From Cerioporus squamosus (lineage: Eukaryota > Basidiomycota > Agaricomycetes > Polyporales > Polyporaceae): DNA of 64,000 bases. The DNA lies in NCBI GenBank assembly GCA_022592435.1, contig JABYQS010000005.1, positions 62,001-126,000 of the forward strand, in the 5' to 3' direction. Shown piece by piece: positions 33,478-45,586 of the stretch (positions are counted from its first letter, which is position 1; the number at the start of each line of letters is the position of its first letter). The notes beneath the pieces are model-generated. The model saw only the letters and a program-made list of their open reading frames with translations, searched no databases and had not been told where the DNA came from. The position numbers and the translations under genes were made by a program.

Positions 33478-36334
33478 TTATTTCCTGCCTTCATCCTTCA
33501 GGCGTCCGTCAACAATCGGATAGATGTTGGCGAGGTCCTCTTCAGAACCGTCCAACTCTACGTTCTCCCCACCCTTGCCGTCATCCGCCGTCTTGGTCCC
33601 TTTCGTCTGATCCCTCTCGAACCTGCCCTTCCGCATTCGGTCTCCGTCAAAGCAGTCGACGTCGCTCATGTGCTCCCGCCCAGTGACGCGCATGTTGTCG
33701 CGGTAGTGTCCGCGCGACCAGCGCAACGCAAGGCCAGCAACGCGTTTCCACATATCTCCGATAGCACGCCCAGGACTCATAGAGCGGGGTGTGCCTCCGA
33801 GAGAGCTCGCGGGACTCTTTGAGCGAGCCGCCGCAAGCCTGTCCTTAGACTTGGAGCGTGAGCGACGGGAAAGGGCATGCGATTGACGAGCCTTCTCGCG
33901 GGACACAACTCCTGCCGTTTCCGGGTCCAGGAGACTGACGTGTTGTACGTTCGCTATGCGCGCAAGGCGGTTGACGAATTTGCAGCCTGTGGAAAACCGA
34001 ATATTAGGATGGATGGAAAGGACCACCTTGCGAAAGCTAGTTCATACCGAGCAGGTACTTTCGCACGATGGCGCTCATTAACTGGCCGCTCTCGTCATCC
34101 ACGAGGTACTTGTTGCCCTTCAGCGGTAGAAAGCCGTCGTGACCCTGCGCCATGTACTCCCTAGTGACGATCTTGTACATACGACCACCCTTCACGCGCT
34201 TGATGGGTTCCCCATCGACCAGCCCAGCCGCAGGTTGCCCCATATTGTTCATCGTAGTCTGCAGCAAGTTCGACATTGAGGAAGATGCAGATCCAGGCAC
34301 TTTGGGAGAGGACGCTCCGCTGTGAGTGGGCGTGGTGCTCGTGCTGCCGCCGGACGGCTCCTGCAAGAGCCAGACGCCGAGAACGCGCTGGCCCGGGGGT
34401 CTGCGGGAATCCCAGGACACTCGGAAACCAGATATTACGGGGAATCGCCTGAAATCTGACCTGAGAGATGATTCCACCCACAATGCGAGAAGTCTCACCC
34501 TTCTTGCGCTGGCCACGTCTCCAGGGACGCCTCCAGTGCTGCCCAGATTGTCTCGCCGTCAAGCTCGAGTACCACGATAGGGTCCTCGAAGGGCAAGATT
34601 TCAAGGATATCACCGAGCGTGATCACCCCTGGAGGTGATGTAAATAAGAGTCCATATGGTCAAGCAAATGACTAGGCTTACCAGGTCCGTACACGGAGTC
34701 CCCGCGCAATGTTCCCGCGCAGATGAAGACTCCATCAGACCCTCCGCCGGTCTTCAGACACAGGGCATCGTCGTAGGCATGACGCAAGACATCTGCAAAC
34801 CAGTTTGCTGCCGCGGTCTAGCAAACCGAGGTCAGTTGGTCCGCTATTGGGTGGGAGAAGACGCTCACCTCCTGGACCCGAATGAGGGAAGACCGCAAGT
34901 CGAGTTCTACTGCCGTCTTGCAGATAGGTGCCTTCAAGGCAGACGAAACAGAAGACAGCAGGGACTCCAGAAGCTTTGCGATGCGTTCATTCTTCTTCAT
35001 GTCCGGCTTGGTTTCGTGGTGCTTGCCTGTACAACGTTTACTCAAGGATACGCTTGCTGAGATCTGCACGCCCACCTCGAATCGCCCGAATGACCTTCCT
35101 TCGCACGCTGCCTGCAGGCGTGTCGGCCAGTTCTAGGGTAACCTCGCTGAGGTCGCGGAAATCCGTCCCACTCTTGACAACCAGGATGTCTCCATGATCT
35201 TCTTCTCCTCCGAGCACGTCCTGGTTGGTGTCGAAGCCTTCCCATGACGTTACCCCTTTCGAGATATAGTACAAGTGATCATGACCCCCAAAGATAATAT
35301 CAGCGCCGTGCACGTTGTCGATAGGCTCCTTCTCCTGCGCGGAAGGCGAGAGGGCGTGGATGCTCTTCGCTAGGGCGATGTCCTGCGAGGCAGACGGTCG
35401 TAAGAACAATGCCCCGACGTCCACGAGACTGAGGCATAGGACGTACGTTCGGTACTCTGTAGAAGTCCCAAGTGTCAGTGAGGTTGTACTCTCCATGCAG
35501 GGTATGGAGTAATGACATGCCTTGCATGGGTCAATGCGATGATGATATCGCATTTATGCTCGCCCTCGGGGTCTCGCAGTCGCTTGGACAGGTCGATGGC
35601 GACCTCTGCCATGTCCTTGTACTTGAAGTTTGACGGCCATGTAGAAACTGTGGCAATCCATTCCCTGAAGAACAGCCTTTGAGTCGTCCCTCTTCTGAAT
35701 ATGGAGGGAAGCACGTACTTCTCGACAAGGCCTATCACGCCAACACGAACGCCCGCACGCTCAAAGACGTAGAACTCGAGAAGATCTTCCGGAACCCGGG
35801 AGGTTTCAGTGTCGATGATGTTGCTCAGAATCCAGGGCTATCGTGAAGGATCAGAACTCCACCTAGGACTGTCGCAGGCAGTCTTACGAAGTTCGTGTCC
35901 TTGACGAGTTTGGAGAGATGCGGGTACCCTGAGAACGACGGTCATGTCGTAGCTCTTAAATATGGAGGGGGAACTGCGTTACCGAAATCAAAGTCATGGT
36001 TGCCTGCGCTCGCTCAGCCACGGCTTGCCCGGACACTGGCACTGTGAACATGGAACTCACCGGTGAGAGAAACGTCTGGCCCGATGGCATTCATTACAGG
36101 CACCATATGACTTCCTCTAGTCACCGAGCTCTCAACGGACGGACTGAAGACATCTCCTGAGAACAACACTAGACCATCGCGCTTCCCGTCGGGCCTCTGC
36201 GGCCACTGATCTCTGACATCGTCGAGCATGGAGGCCCATTGCGTGACGTCTATCGTCTCCGGGGACTTCGGGTTGAGCTTGAACGGTTGGACGCGGTACA
36301 CGTCGTTGAAGTGCAGGATGTTCAAAATAGACAT
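33478..36334 (-). CDS. 5'-nucleotidase/metallophosphatase family protein, no signal peptide
   Basis: A two-metal phosphoesterase by family. It begins directly with the metal-binding strand MSILNILHFNDVYR, so it has no signal peptide and is probably cytosolic. Further metal sites: LVLFSGDVFSPS, GNHDFDFG, IIALTH and DIIFGGHDHLYY. The second, nucleotide-binding domain follows (KTAVELDLRSSLIR, TAAANWFADVLRHAYDDALC, GDILEILPFEDPIVVLELDG, YMAQGHDGFLPLKGNKYLVD). A basic Arg/Ser-rich tail (SRRSRSKSKDRLAAARSKSP) is added after the catalytic domains. The intron just after ALTHA has a GCATGT donor (upper end 35520); only that donor keeps the frame, so it is a GC-AG intron. Bacterial UshA-type relatives are secreted, unlike this. 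Confidence 0.9.
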
Positions 36335-36726
36335 GGCTCGCCAGCTGTCGAACTACAAGTTGAAGAGGAGGGAAGGCAAGCTATATTGTCCGGCTCGAGG
36401 CCGCCGAATGCAAACACCCTCCCCCCTTGCGCGTCTCATCGACGCATGCGTACGGGCGTCTGCTCGGCCAGGCGTTGCGGCCAAATGTGGCGATATCACC
36501 CATCCAGTCGCCACGCACGAATTGGTTCAAGTTGCAGAGTCAGTCCTGTACGCAGGCAGGACCATGTACAGACATGGTGAGTTAGCATAAGACAGAGATA
36601 CTTTTACATGTTGTACAAAGCACGATTAGCTTACGTATTCTAGTTCGTGAAGTTGAATGCAAATGAATGAACGGGCAAGTATATATCCAAGAAGTCATCC
36701 ACAATACCCACTCCGGATTCCAAAGC
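36335..36726. other. Upstream region of the nucleotidase
   Basis: About 390 bases between the nucleotidase start and the stop of sulfate permease 2. Presumed promoter; no other feature seen. Confidence 0.45.
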
Positions 36727-39421
36727 TCATACCTCAGACGTCTTCACCACCGACGACTTGACCAGACTCGGACTGGAGCTCTCCGACCTATCCAGACCCA
36801 GCCCAGACTCCGCCGCACGAACCGCCGCAACGAGGTCCAAGTGGAAGAACGGCGTATCCTCCGGGATGATCGGCGCAACCTCCTCCTTTGGTTCCTCATC
36901 GATTGCCTCGATGTCTGAAACCTTGTGGCGCTCGTCCAGCTGTCTCCGGCCGCCTCGGTAGGGGACGACTGGTGCGACTTCGGTCGGAGCGCGAGAGGGT
37001 TGGCCAATGCCGAAGCCACCTGCGATGAGTGCTCGGCGGATCCATGGAGAGAGGATTGTCGCGAAGTGGAATTCCACGGGCTTGTTTGCCCAGCGTTCGA
37101 CTTCTGTCCGAGTGTCGATAAGCGACTGAACGCCGGTGGTATCGATGTGCGAGCTGCAAAGGGCGGTGTCAGCTGAGTAACGTTAGGAGCTCCAGATGGT
37201 CGGACTTACACTCCAGAGAAATCGAGGACGATGGCATGGAGAACAGGCTTTGCGAGGTTGTCCGCGTTTTCGTCGTGACCCGGCCGAGGGCCAGGGTCGT
37301 TCCATGGGCGATCGCTCATGCTGATCGTGCTCATGTCAATACCTCTCCGGAGGTTTGCCTTGACATAGTCGACGAGCGCGTCGTTGAGCAAGGAAGTGTT
37401 GGGGTAGAGAACGCTCTCCTCGAAGCGGTACACAATGATACCAGGTGCGGGTGGGGTGACCTTGACGGGCGAAAGGACACCAGGACGCTCCTTCATCGGC
37501 ACGAACACCTCGCGTACCTCAGAAGGGTTCCGGTTCTCGCGCAGGATGACCTTCCCGAGGAAGTGGCCGCGAGGATGCGCGATGCGGACCAGAAGGAGTG
37601 CAAGAGATGCGCAGATGGAGGTATAGATGCCGTTCTCGATGGTTGTGAAGATGGTGACGAGGACAGCGGCCGCCCAAATGAGGAACTCGAGCGGGGATAC
37701 CCGCCAGAAGGCATACACCTGGCGGGGACTGGCCACCAAGTCCGCGACGGCATGGATGACCACGGCAGATAGACCGGCGTTCGGGATATAGTAGAAGGCA
37801 GGGGTTAAACCGTAAAGAGCGACGATGACAACGACGGCGGTGAGGATGCCAGCGGCGGGAGTGCGGACACCAGATTTGGACTTCAGTGCAGAGCGCGAGA
37901 ACGAGCCGGTAGCAGGGTATGCACCGAAGACTGTGCCAACAGTGTTCGTGACACCGATAGCAATCAGTTCCTGGTTGGGATTAATTTTGTAGCCGTTGAG
38001 ACGACCGAAAGCTAGGATAGACATCAATATTGTGGCCCTCAAAGCGAATCGGTGTAGAACTTACACTTCGAAATGGCAATGTGCTCCAGCAGAAGAATGA
38101 TGGTAGCCACAGGAAGTTCACCCGCCATAGCCGCGATGAGGTTGCGGTCAATGACAGGAGGGCCAACATGTTGGAAACCACGAGGGACAGTCTGCAAAAT
38201 CTTGATGGGGTATTTGCCAGAAGCACTCTTGCGGTGCCTGCAGTATAGGAAGGACGCGAGCGTCAGGATGACAATGACGAAAGCGTTCCTGAACACGGAT
38301 AAGAAGAAGAACAAGCGTTCTGTAGGCGGACAGTCAGTGAAAGGCCTAAATGGATTAAAGAGGACTACGAACTTCTGCGGGGGAACCGCGCCGACAAGAA
38401 GTCGCAGGTCATACGAATCAGGTACAGGCAGAAGAGGCCGGTGATACCGAAGGCAGCGTCAAGCTTCGTAACAGGGAGGAACTTGAAGCAGTTGATGATC
38501 ACTTTGTATGTGGCTGCACGAGTACTGTGGAAGCCGTGAGTTCCGATAAGCAACGCACGATAAGAATGCACGTACTCGAAGCCAGTCTCGCCGAGAAGAC
38601 CGGGCACTTGACCAGCAACAATGTTAATGGCGGAACCCGTCATGAAACCGCTGACGGCAGGGGCCGGAATGAACTCCACGAGCCAACCGAGTCGGAGTAG
38701 ACCAATACAGAGCACAATAAAACCACAGATGAACGCGACTGTCGTGGCTATCTGGGGAGCTGGCCAAACGTCAGGATGGCTCTCGTTGACGTGCGCGATT
38801 ATGCGTGAGACCGTGAGGGACATGACAGCAACAGGACCGATGGATACATCCTTAGACGTAGCAAAGAGCTACACGGACAGGTATGTCAGACAAAATCAGA
38901 AGATCGAGACACTTGCGAAAACGTACGCAGTATATCATGACGCCCACGAATGCGGAGTATAGACCGTACTGTATGGGAAGAGTCGCGATCTATCACCGGG
39001 TCCGCAGTCAGTTTAGCTCCCGCACTAGCGGCTGAAGTGCATGCATACCTGCGCGTAAGACATACTCTGCGGAACGACGACAATACCGACGGTGAGGCCG
39101 GCTATAACGTCGCCATACAACCACCCGAGGTCTGTGTATGCCGTTAGAGTTTAGAGCGCGCAAAGCAGACTAACAGGAACTTACTGTATCGCGTGATCCA
39201 GCCTAGTATCGGGAAGAGAGACTCCGCATATCGCAAAGCCTGTAACGGATCAGAAGTGAGCAGAGCGCGCGCATAGCCTGGAGGACGCGACGAACATCAC
39301 GCTTAGGATCCCTGGACAAGTTGCTGACGAAGTCCTTGACGGTGACGACGTGTGTCGGCTCCTCGGGACGTCCAATGACACGCTTCACAAAGCTCTTAAC
39401 CCTCGCTGTAGACGAGGCCAT
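36727..39421 (-). CDS. SulP-family sulfate permease, copy 2
   Basis: Paralogue of the permease at 13.9 kb. From the ATG at 39419-39421: MASSTARVKSFVKRVIG, then YAESLFPILGWITRY, GIVVVPQSMSYAQIATLPIQ, FATSKDVSIGPVAVMSLTV, FIPAPAVSGFMTGSAINI, GVTNTVGTVFGAYPATGSF, and a STAS domain (HAIVLDFSGV.., with HIDTTGVQSLI after the intron). Introns after SYAQ and before LFATSKD match copy 1. The first intron needs a weak donor (GTTCGT) to stay in phase, so the exact junction near 39300 is uncertain. The tail again ends TPFFHLDLVAAVRAAESGL. Central membrane blocks are nearly identical to copy 1, while the N-terminus and STAS loops differ, consistent with old paralogues rather than a recent copy. Confidence 0.93.
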
Positions 39422-39607
39422 CGCGGGAGGAAGGTGGGGGAGCAGGGAGGCGATGGATTGTTACCGTTCCGGATCCAAAGCTTTAAAGGCCGGGAGTAAG
39501 GGAGCCGCGGACTGGACTGGGTAAAACCAGGAACGCGAAGAAAATGAGTTCAGATGTCGCAACGACCCTGAGAAATGGCAGAAGCTAGTCCCCAGAAGGC
39601 TGATGTG

Positions 39608-39898
39608 TTACGGAACCAGTGTTCGGTGGAGTGGAGATGGGCGTGTAAGTGGTGAACTCGACGGAGAGGGTTGTCGTAGTTCTTTTGGCGGGCGTGGAGG
39701 CCAAGAAGCAGGGGAGTCGAAGCGAGCGAAGCTCTCGTTGTACACGACACTGAAGAAGAACTCTGCGGCGATGCCATGATTCATCTCGGCCGCGATGAAG
39801 TCAGCGACAAGCCATGAAAACATAACGCACTCAGAAGCACGCCATATACCATCCTTCTTGCGCAAAGTCACGTGACCTTCCTTTTCTGGCCGCTGCAC
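39608..39898 (-). CDS. Short open frame of unknown significance
   Basis: A 96-codon frame (MQRPEKEGHVTLRKKDGIW.., ..VADFIAAEMNHGIAAEFFF) between the sulfate permease start and a gene-poor stretch. The overlapping second frame at 39550-39777 also looks protein-like (AFWGLASAISQGRC), so a spliced small gene is possible. I recognise no family, and it may be chance. Confidence 0.25.
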   Translation of the reverse strand: MQRPEKEGHVTLRKKDGIWRASECVMFSWLVADFIAAEMNHGIAAEFFFSVVYNESFARFDSPASWPPRPPKELRQPSPSSSPLTRPSPLHRTLVP

Positions 39899-40783
39899 CG
39901 CTTTTCAGACACTCGCCGGCGCCCGCGCGATCCCGCATGTTGCCCGACATGGCGCACAATCGTAGGGCCTGACCGCGGCCGGCTCAGCTTGAACTTCGCT
40001 TCTACATGTCTGCGTGTGTCGCAGCGAGCTCGAGCTCGAGTCTATGCTAAATCCGCTCTTTCTGTGTTCGGGTCCTGCGGAGAGGAGGTATAAATTGATG
40101 AGCATGCATGGCCTTAGGCTAACCTTGGCCTAACCAGCGAAGCAAGCCACACACAACGCAGATCTGCCGTCGATCGCAAGAATCGTCTGCTCCTGGCAAT
40201 GATGAAACCGCGATGTGTTTGGAGATTCGTCTGACATGAACGCCAGGCTAACCACGAGCTGTCCCTGGAGGCATGCTTGACAGGTACTTTCGACATTGGG
40301 AGCCGAGTGTTCGTCAGTTCTACGCTCCACGCGGGTCCACTCACACCCGGGATCCTCGAGCGAGGTAGCCCGTGGCAAGTGTTTAACATTCGATGTCGTT
40401 CATAACGCTGGGCATGCGAAGTTCGCTGAACTTGCCCCAGGTCTCGGCGGCTCTTTTCTCGGTTACAGACGCCTCAATACATAGCCTTGCAGTTCCGTAA
40501 CGTCGTGCACCTGTCAACTGAAGGTTTTCTTCGTTCGCTTCAACCGTCTGTCTCACTCACCGCCAAGGCAAGGCGCAGGACCCGTCGGATTGCAGCATGT
40601 TCAGGATGACAGAGAAGACGCGGTTTGCGCCTAAGTATGGCCGGCTCTCAGGAAGAGTCTAGGGCGCGACACCCTAGTTGCTCCTTCAAGAACCGATAGA
40701 AGGGGTCAGCTCTGCCCGAGAACCGTGTAGGGACGTGGGAGACGGAGGTTAAGATGCGAACATGTGGATGTCGGCGACACAAG

Positions 40784-40833
40784 CAATTCGGAATTCACTA
40801 CGGCGGTTGTACAATTCGGAATTCGCTGCGGCG
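40784..40833 (+). repeat. Direct repeat pair around CAATTCGGAATTC
   Basis: Two copies 28 bp apart: CAATTCGGAATTCACTACGG (from 40784) and CAATTCGGAATTCGCTGCGG (from 40812). A third, slightly changed copy lies at 41247. Confidence 0.6.
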
Positions 40834-41246
40834 GGTTTAGAGAGGATAGTGGGAGTTGGTTCACGACGCATGAAGCTAACCGGACCTAGTCAAATGCACC
40901 CGTGTAGAAACCCTGAGCATGTCGAACGCGATGTGTGCCCTTGTTGTGGAAATATGCGCGGGGTGCGTATCATGAGCCATTTCGCTTGGACGAATGCAGT
41001 CCATAGACTCACTTGTGGCACCTGTTCTTCAGCTCGTGTTTCGTACGAACCCACAGACTTGAGTTACATTTGACCAAGTATCGACGCGTGGTCAGGGTGA
41101 CGCCTCGGCCCCTGTAGGTGTGCTTCATTTCCAGCGATTCCCTCGGAGAACATACGAAGCAAGCGGACTGGATGTACGTACTAAGGAACGGAGCCAACGT
41201 GAGTACATGGAGGCGCGGTTACAACATGCAGAAGTTAGAACTGTGG

Positions 41247-41268
41247 CAATTCCGAATTCGCTGCGGGC
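41247..41268 (+). repeat. Third copy of the CAATTCSGAATTC repeat
   Basis: CAATTCCGAATTCGCTGCGG, one base different from the copy at 40812 over these twenty positions. Confidence 0.55.
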
Positions 41269-41832
41269 GCGGCTGGCCCTCCCGCGGATCCGTCGGCGCG
41301 AACCTTCAGTCAGTCAGTATGTTACATACAGTTAGACGCTTCTGTCATTAGAGACGATGCCGCGAGGACGGACTTCGTCTCTGCATGCCGTCCCAACGAG
41401 AAGCAAAGTACGTATTCCTGGGTGGTAGGTGAGTCGCCGGGATCCCGACGGGCTGCAGGCATCGTTCCAGCCGAATGCATAGAAGCCTCTCATTTGAGAA
41501 CATCACCAAAGTGCTCCTGAGAGGCCGAAGTTGGTCGGAAGATTTGCAGTATGCGAGCTTGCATGCAGATGCTGGCTTGATTTATGGACGAGGAATATGT
41601 AAGAGCACATGCCGTGCCCCTGCCTTCGAAAAGATGGATCCCGAGTTATTCATGATTACACCGACTGCCAATACATATCGTTACGAGAGCGGATGAATGC
41701 GACAGCAATATTCTCAGTACAGACCTATCGCCACGTGAAGCCGGCGCCAGGACCCTCGACGATAGAACCCAGATACGACGAAATAACGGGGCGAGGGCAA
41801 TACAGTAGTGTGTGGGAGCATGCGAGAGTCTA

Positions 41833-43100
41833 TCAGCCGCCGTTTGCCGGCACGCCTTGCCAGAGTCCGTAGCTCTTCCCGGGTGTCGTTTGCCACAACC
41901 GAATCGTACCGTCCTCTGCGGTGGCAACGCGTCAGAACGGAAGGCGAATAGAGATCAAAGAGTCGACTCACCACTTCCGCTCGCGAACATCTCACCATCT
42001 GGGCTGTATTCGACGCAATGGACAGGCCCATGGTGGCCCTTGAGGATTTCCCGCTCTTCACCTGCGACATCGTGTATGCGCACCCACTCGTCAGTGGTGC
42101 TCCCGTAACAAAGCGATCCTGTAGGATGGGATGGATTGAAGCGGACGAGGGCGCGTACGGCAGTGTCAAGCTGTGTGTTTGCGGACCATTGAGGAGAGCG
42201 GGGATAAACGAGACGGTCTTCCCTGACGTGACAACAATCCGGTTCGTCTGAGGCGAAAGCTCCATGGAGGTGATCGGGTTGGGAAACGTTAAGCTCGTCG
42301 TCAAGGTTCGCGTCCGGAGATCCCACCACCTGATTTTGTTGTCAGCAACCTGAATACGCGCCTTATACGAGAATTTCGCGGGACACAAGCGACGCATCAA
42401 TGCAAATGGGCGATCCGCCCAGGCATGCCAGCAGTACCTGTCGCGTGGCAGCGAGCATACTCGCCGTAGAATCTGTTCAAGTGCAAAGGTTGAGACTTAC
42501 TTGATCTGACCGTCTTCTCCTGCTGTTACACCCGTATGGTCTCCGACCCAGACGACGCTCTTCACGGTTCCTTCATGCGACAGAGCGCCGGCGCCGTCGA
42601 AGAGAAAGTCCGGCTCAGCATCGGGGCGGCTGAGATCGAACATCCGCACCTTCTTCTCCTGACCGCCAGTGAGAAGATGAGAAGAGCTGGGCGAGAGCGC
42701 GACGCTCCGGACGATGTGATTGTGCGGGAAGGACTGCAGACACTCGCCGGTGTACGTGTCCCAGATTTTGCTAATCGAGACGGTAGATGGTGTCAGCGAT
42801 CCTTCGCGAGAGACGTGACTGGCTGGGAAGACAGATCAACACGTACGCCGTGAAGTCCGCGCTGCCAGATGCTGCTCGAGAAGTATCCGGCGACAGCTTG
42901 CTGCTCCAGACCGCGCCCTTGTGTCCTATGAAGGTACCAATCCAGTCGCCAGTCCAATCACGCAACATGGGGTTGCCATCCTTGCAGCTGGAAATGAGCA
43001 CGTATGTCCCGTCGTCTTGCAAGGGAGAGAAGGAGAGGTGGGTGACGGGTCGCGTGTGTCCGGGCGCGACGAGCGGGACAGCCTTGTAGGGGAGGGCCAT
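41833..43100 (-). CDS. STRAP: WD40-repeat protein, STRAP/UNRIP-like
   Basis: Starts at 43100 with MALPYKAVPLVAPGHTRPVT, and the first repeat reads LISSCKDGNPMLRDWTGDW followed by IGTFIGHKGAVWSSKLSPD and AASGSADFTAKIWD. This run of DGxPMLRDxTGDWIGTFxGHKGAVW is the STRAP signature. Later repeats: HIVRSVALSPSSSHLLTGG, VADNKIRWWDLRTRTL, STTDEWVRIHDVAGEE, HGPVHCVEYSPDGEMFASGS and EDGTIRLWQTTPGKSYGLW, ending GVPANGG. In animals STRAP is part of the SMN complex and binds UNR; the fungal role is less clear. A roughly 150-nt intron separates the two halves. It sits between sulfate permease 2 and NYN copy 2, an order not seen at the first permease-NYN pair. Confidence 0.9.
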
Positions 43101-43548
43101 GACGAGGTCGTACGGTAGAGAATGGCGTTGAGGTGGTCGTTACGCAGGCGCACTGCGCACTGACAGATCTAGGATGAACGGCGGCGAAAAAGAACAAGTA
43201 CAGACGGCAAGGGCGAAGGCAGAGGCAGGATGTCGAGGGGCGACTCGCTCCGTTTGTCCTCTCCGCCATGACTCTGCCACGTGGGACGCCAAAATAGGAC
43301 GCGATCTGCCATCCCATCAAACTTTGAGTCTGCCACACCGGCCGCGGCTCTCCGCGCCCAACACAGACTCCTTGTACTCTGTCTCCGTGTTCGTGCTGGG
43401 AACAACACCCAAAGAATCGTCGAGGTCGCCTGCATTCGGTGCGTGTGTGATTTACAGCTACTCTTACATCGAGTCAGCACCTCGCCTACCCGTTTCAAAA
43501 AGAAGCCATACTTTTCATTCTTACAGTTCATAGACGCGGACGGCCAGA
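43101..43548. other. Upstream region of STRAP
   Basis: About 450 bases, no gene recognised. Confidence 0.45.
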
Positions 43549-44899
43549 CTACACAATAGTAGTAGCCGCTTTCCGCCGGTGCATGGGATGCAGCGCGATG
43601 TAGTTATGTCCGTCCGCGCCCTCTCGAGTCATCGTGATGATCCCCTGCTCTGCTGCAAGAGCTGTATACTCCTTCAGCCGCGTTACGCCGGCACGCTCGT
43701 AGATGATGCTCAGCCGAGGCACTTCCTGCGACAGGAACTGGCCGAGCTGCGACGACTCGACCTGCACAACGCCCTCTACGAGCTGCCGCTTGAGCACCTT
43801 GACGAGTGGCTTGAACTCCGAAGGGAGTTGTACGGGTCGTTTCTTCGCCGCGCGGGAGTAGGTCTCCCACCCTGAGTCGTTAGGATCGTTGACAGCATCA
43901 GTGTATTTCGCAGGGATTGTGGCGTTGAGGACGAAAGGAGCCGCGCTCGCATTGAGCGTTCGACCTTGATCTATGGAACCCGAAGCTACGACTTTCTCCA
44001 TGGTAGGCGAAGGTGAGTTGTCCCAGTTCGGGTCATTGACTTTGTGTTGAAGTCCCTGGGATTACCGTATATGAGTAGTCATTGACTTCCGCATGTATCG
44101 TTAGGGCTTACAGGGCTGTCAGACTGGAGTGGGTGTATGTCCGACTCCCCTTCGACGGTCTTGCTAGTTGCGTCGGACGGTACGTGAGATTCGCTCGAGG
44201 CGGAAGTCGAGGATGTGGATGGTGGTGTAGGGTATGAAGACCGTTTGTTCCAGAAGTCATCGAGTGTCGCGAGCCTGCGTGGCTTGACAACGGCCGTGTC
44301 TAGGCTCGGAGGCAGTTCGGGCAGGAAGTCATCCGGCCAGTTGTACACGGCGGAGGCTTGCACCTTCAAGCTACCATGGGCGGCGCGTGGGGCAAGCAAC
44401 ACCACGCGATACTGTCGGAGACCGAGCACAGAGACTGCGTAGACGAAGTCGCGGTCGCCCGAGATCAGGATGATCGTCGAGGGCGCAGGCGTATCGATGG
44501 CGTGCGCCATCATATCGACTGGTGTGTGCGAGGTGAGTAGACGTGCTTTATTGGTATGACCCTGCCCAACTCACTCATCATCATCTTATCCGCTACGTCC
44601 TTGCGACCGTTGTGTGGACAGTCTATCAAAGAGACGCCACAGGATTGAAGCTCCGATCGCAGATTTACGGACTTCACAGACATTTGTTCAGGGTACTCGA
44701 GGTACGCCTTGAACGACTTCACGCTGCCGTACTGATGGGCCAGGCGGCGTATCTTGTTGACTATAGTGTAGGATGGCTCCAGCGCTGGGAGCGCACAGTT
44801 TTCTGCGGGCCAAGTCAGTTCTCATGCGCTGGTAACATGCTTGCGAAACTCACCGTAGTCCCAAAATATCGCCACACTCGCAGACATGTTGACGCTCAT
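43549..44899 (-). CDS. NYN-domain putative ribonuclease with C-terminal OST-HTH/LOTUS-like domain, copy 2
   Basis: Paralogue of the gene at 17.8-19.9 kb. The start at 44897-44899 gives MSVNMSASVAIFWDYENC; a second in-frame ATG four codons on is possible. The NYN core is complete: YTIVNKIRRLAHQYGSVKSF, GVSLIDCPHNGRKDVADKMM, STIILISGDRDFVYAVSVLG. The linker is much shorter than in copy 1. The C-terminal domain is closer to consensus OST-HTH: EFKPLVKVLKRQLVEG, QLGQFLSQEVPRL, RLKEYTALAAEQGIITM, GHNYIALHPMH. The intron that splits the Glu codon of DYE, and the one after the DKMM block, are in the same positions as in copy 1. Probably an RNA-cleaving or RNA-binding regulator; target unknown. Confidence 0.87.
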
Positions 44900-45586
44900 C
44901 GTCGAGGCTAGCGGTGAACCATAGGGCGGCGCGAATGAGAGTGGACCTGAACATCGGGCATGTATACAGTATGTGGGCGACAAGCATACCGATGGGAGAA
45001 GCCTTGCACGCGTTGGGAACGTGCCCCTACCATCTGGACATCTGGACGAAACTGGGTAAGAAGCCCACCCACCTGTCGCTGGCGCTCCGCTCGGAAGCTG
45101 GTTGTTTGTGACTAGTGGCGGACCGCCATGGGATCACCTGCCGCAGCTACCTACCTGTCTGACTATCGACATGCCTGCTTGGTCGGACTCGAATGAGAAC
45201 AGACACTAACGTTGTTGGTCTCCTCTGATTGCCCAGCGCTGTTCAATTTGGCCTGTGTCACGACCTCGGTTCCTTCGGAACTCAGCCTGCAGCAAGCTGC
45301 AATTGCGTATCGCTGCGGCCAAAGCCGGACTCACCTGGCACATCGCCATGCCGTCGTGCACTAGGTATGCCCACGCGCAAGGCGAGGCTTGCCATGGTTG
45401 TCAGTTCAAGACGTGACACTTGAACCTTGTGTGACAGCGCTGTCGCGTCCGGCCCAGGCCTGGTTGGCTGCTTCCTGGTCGGAACCACAGCATAATCACA
45501 TGAACGAGGAAGGATACATACCGGCACTGTTCAGAGGCTTCATAACTGCGACCAAGTCATAACGCACTCCCATCAATTGAGCCACC
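44900..45586. promoter_or_regulatory. Divergent intergenic region, NYN copy 2 / NTF2-like gene
   Basis: About 690 bases between divergent starts. No gene seen. Confidence 0.4.

Larger units (their letters stand above)
39899..41832. other. Gene-poor stretch with short repeats
   Basis: 1.9 kb with no supported gene. It holds a GAGCTCGAGCTC palindromic run near 40026 and three copies of an EcoRI-site-bearing repeat described separately. It may be a decayed mobile-element landing zone. Confidence 0.45.
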
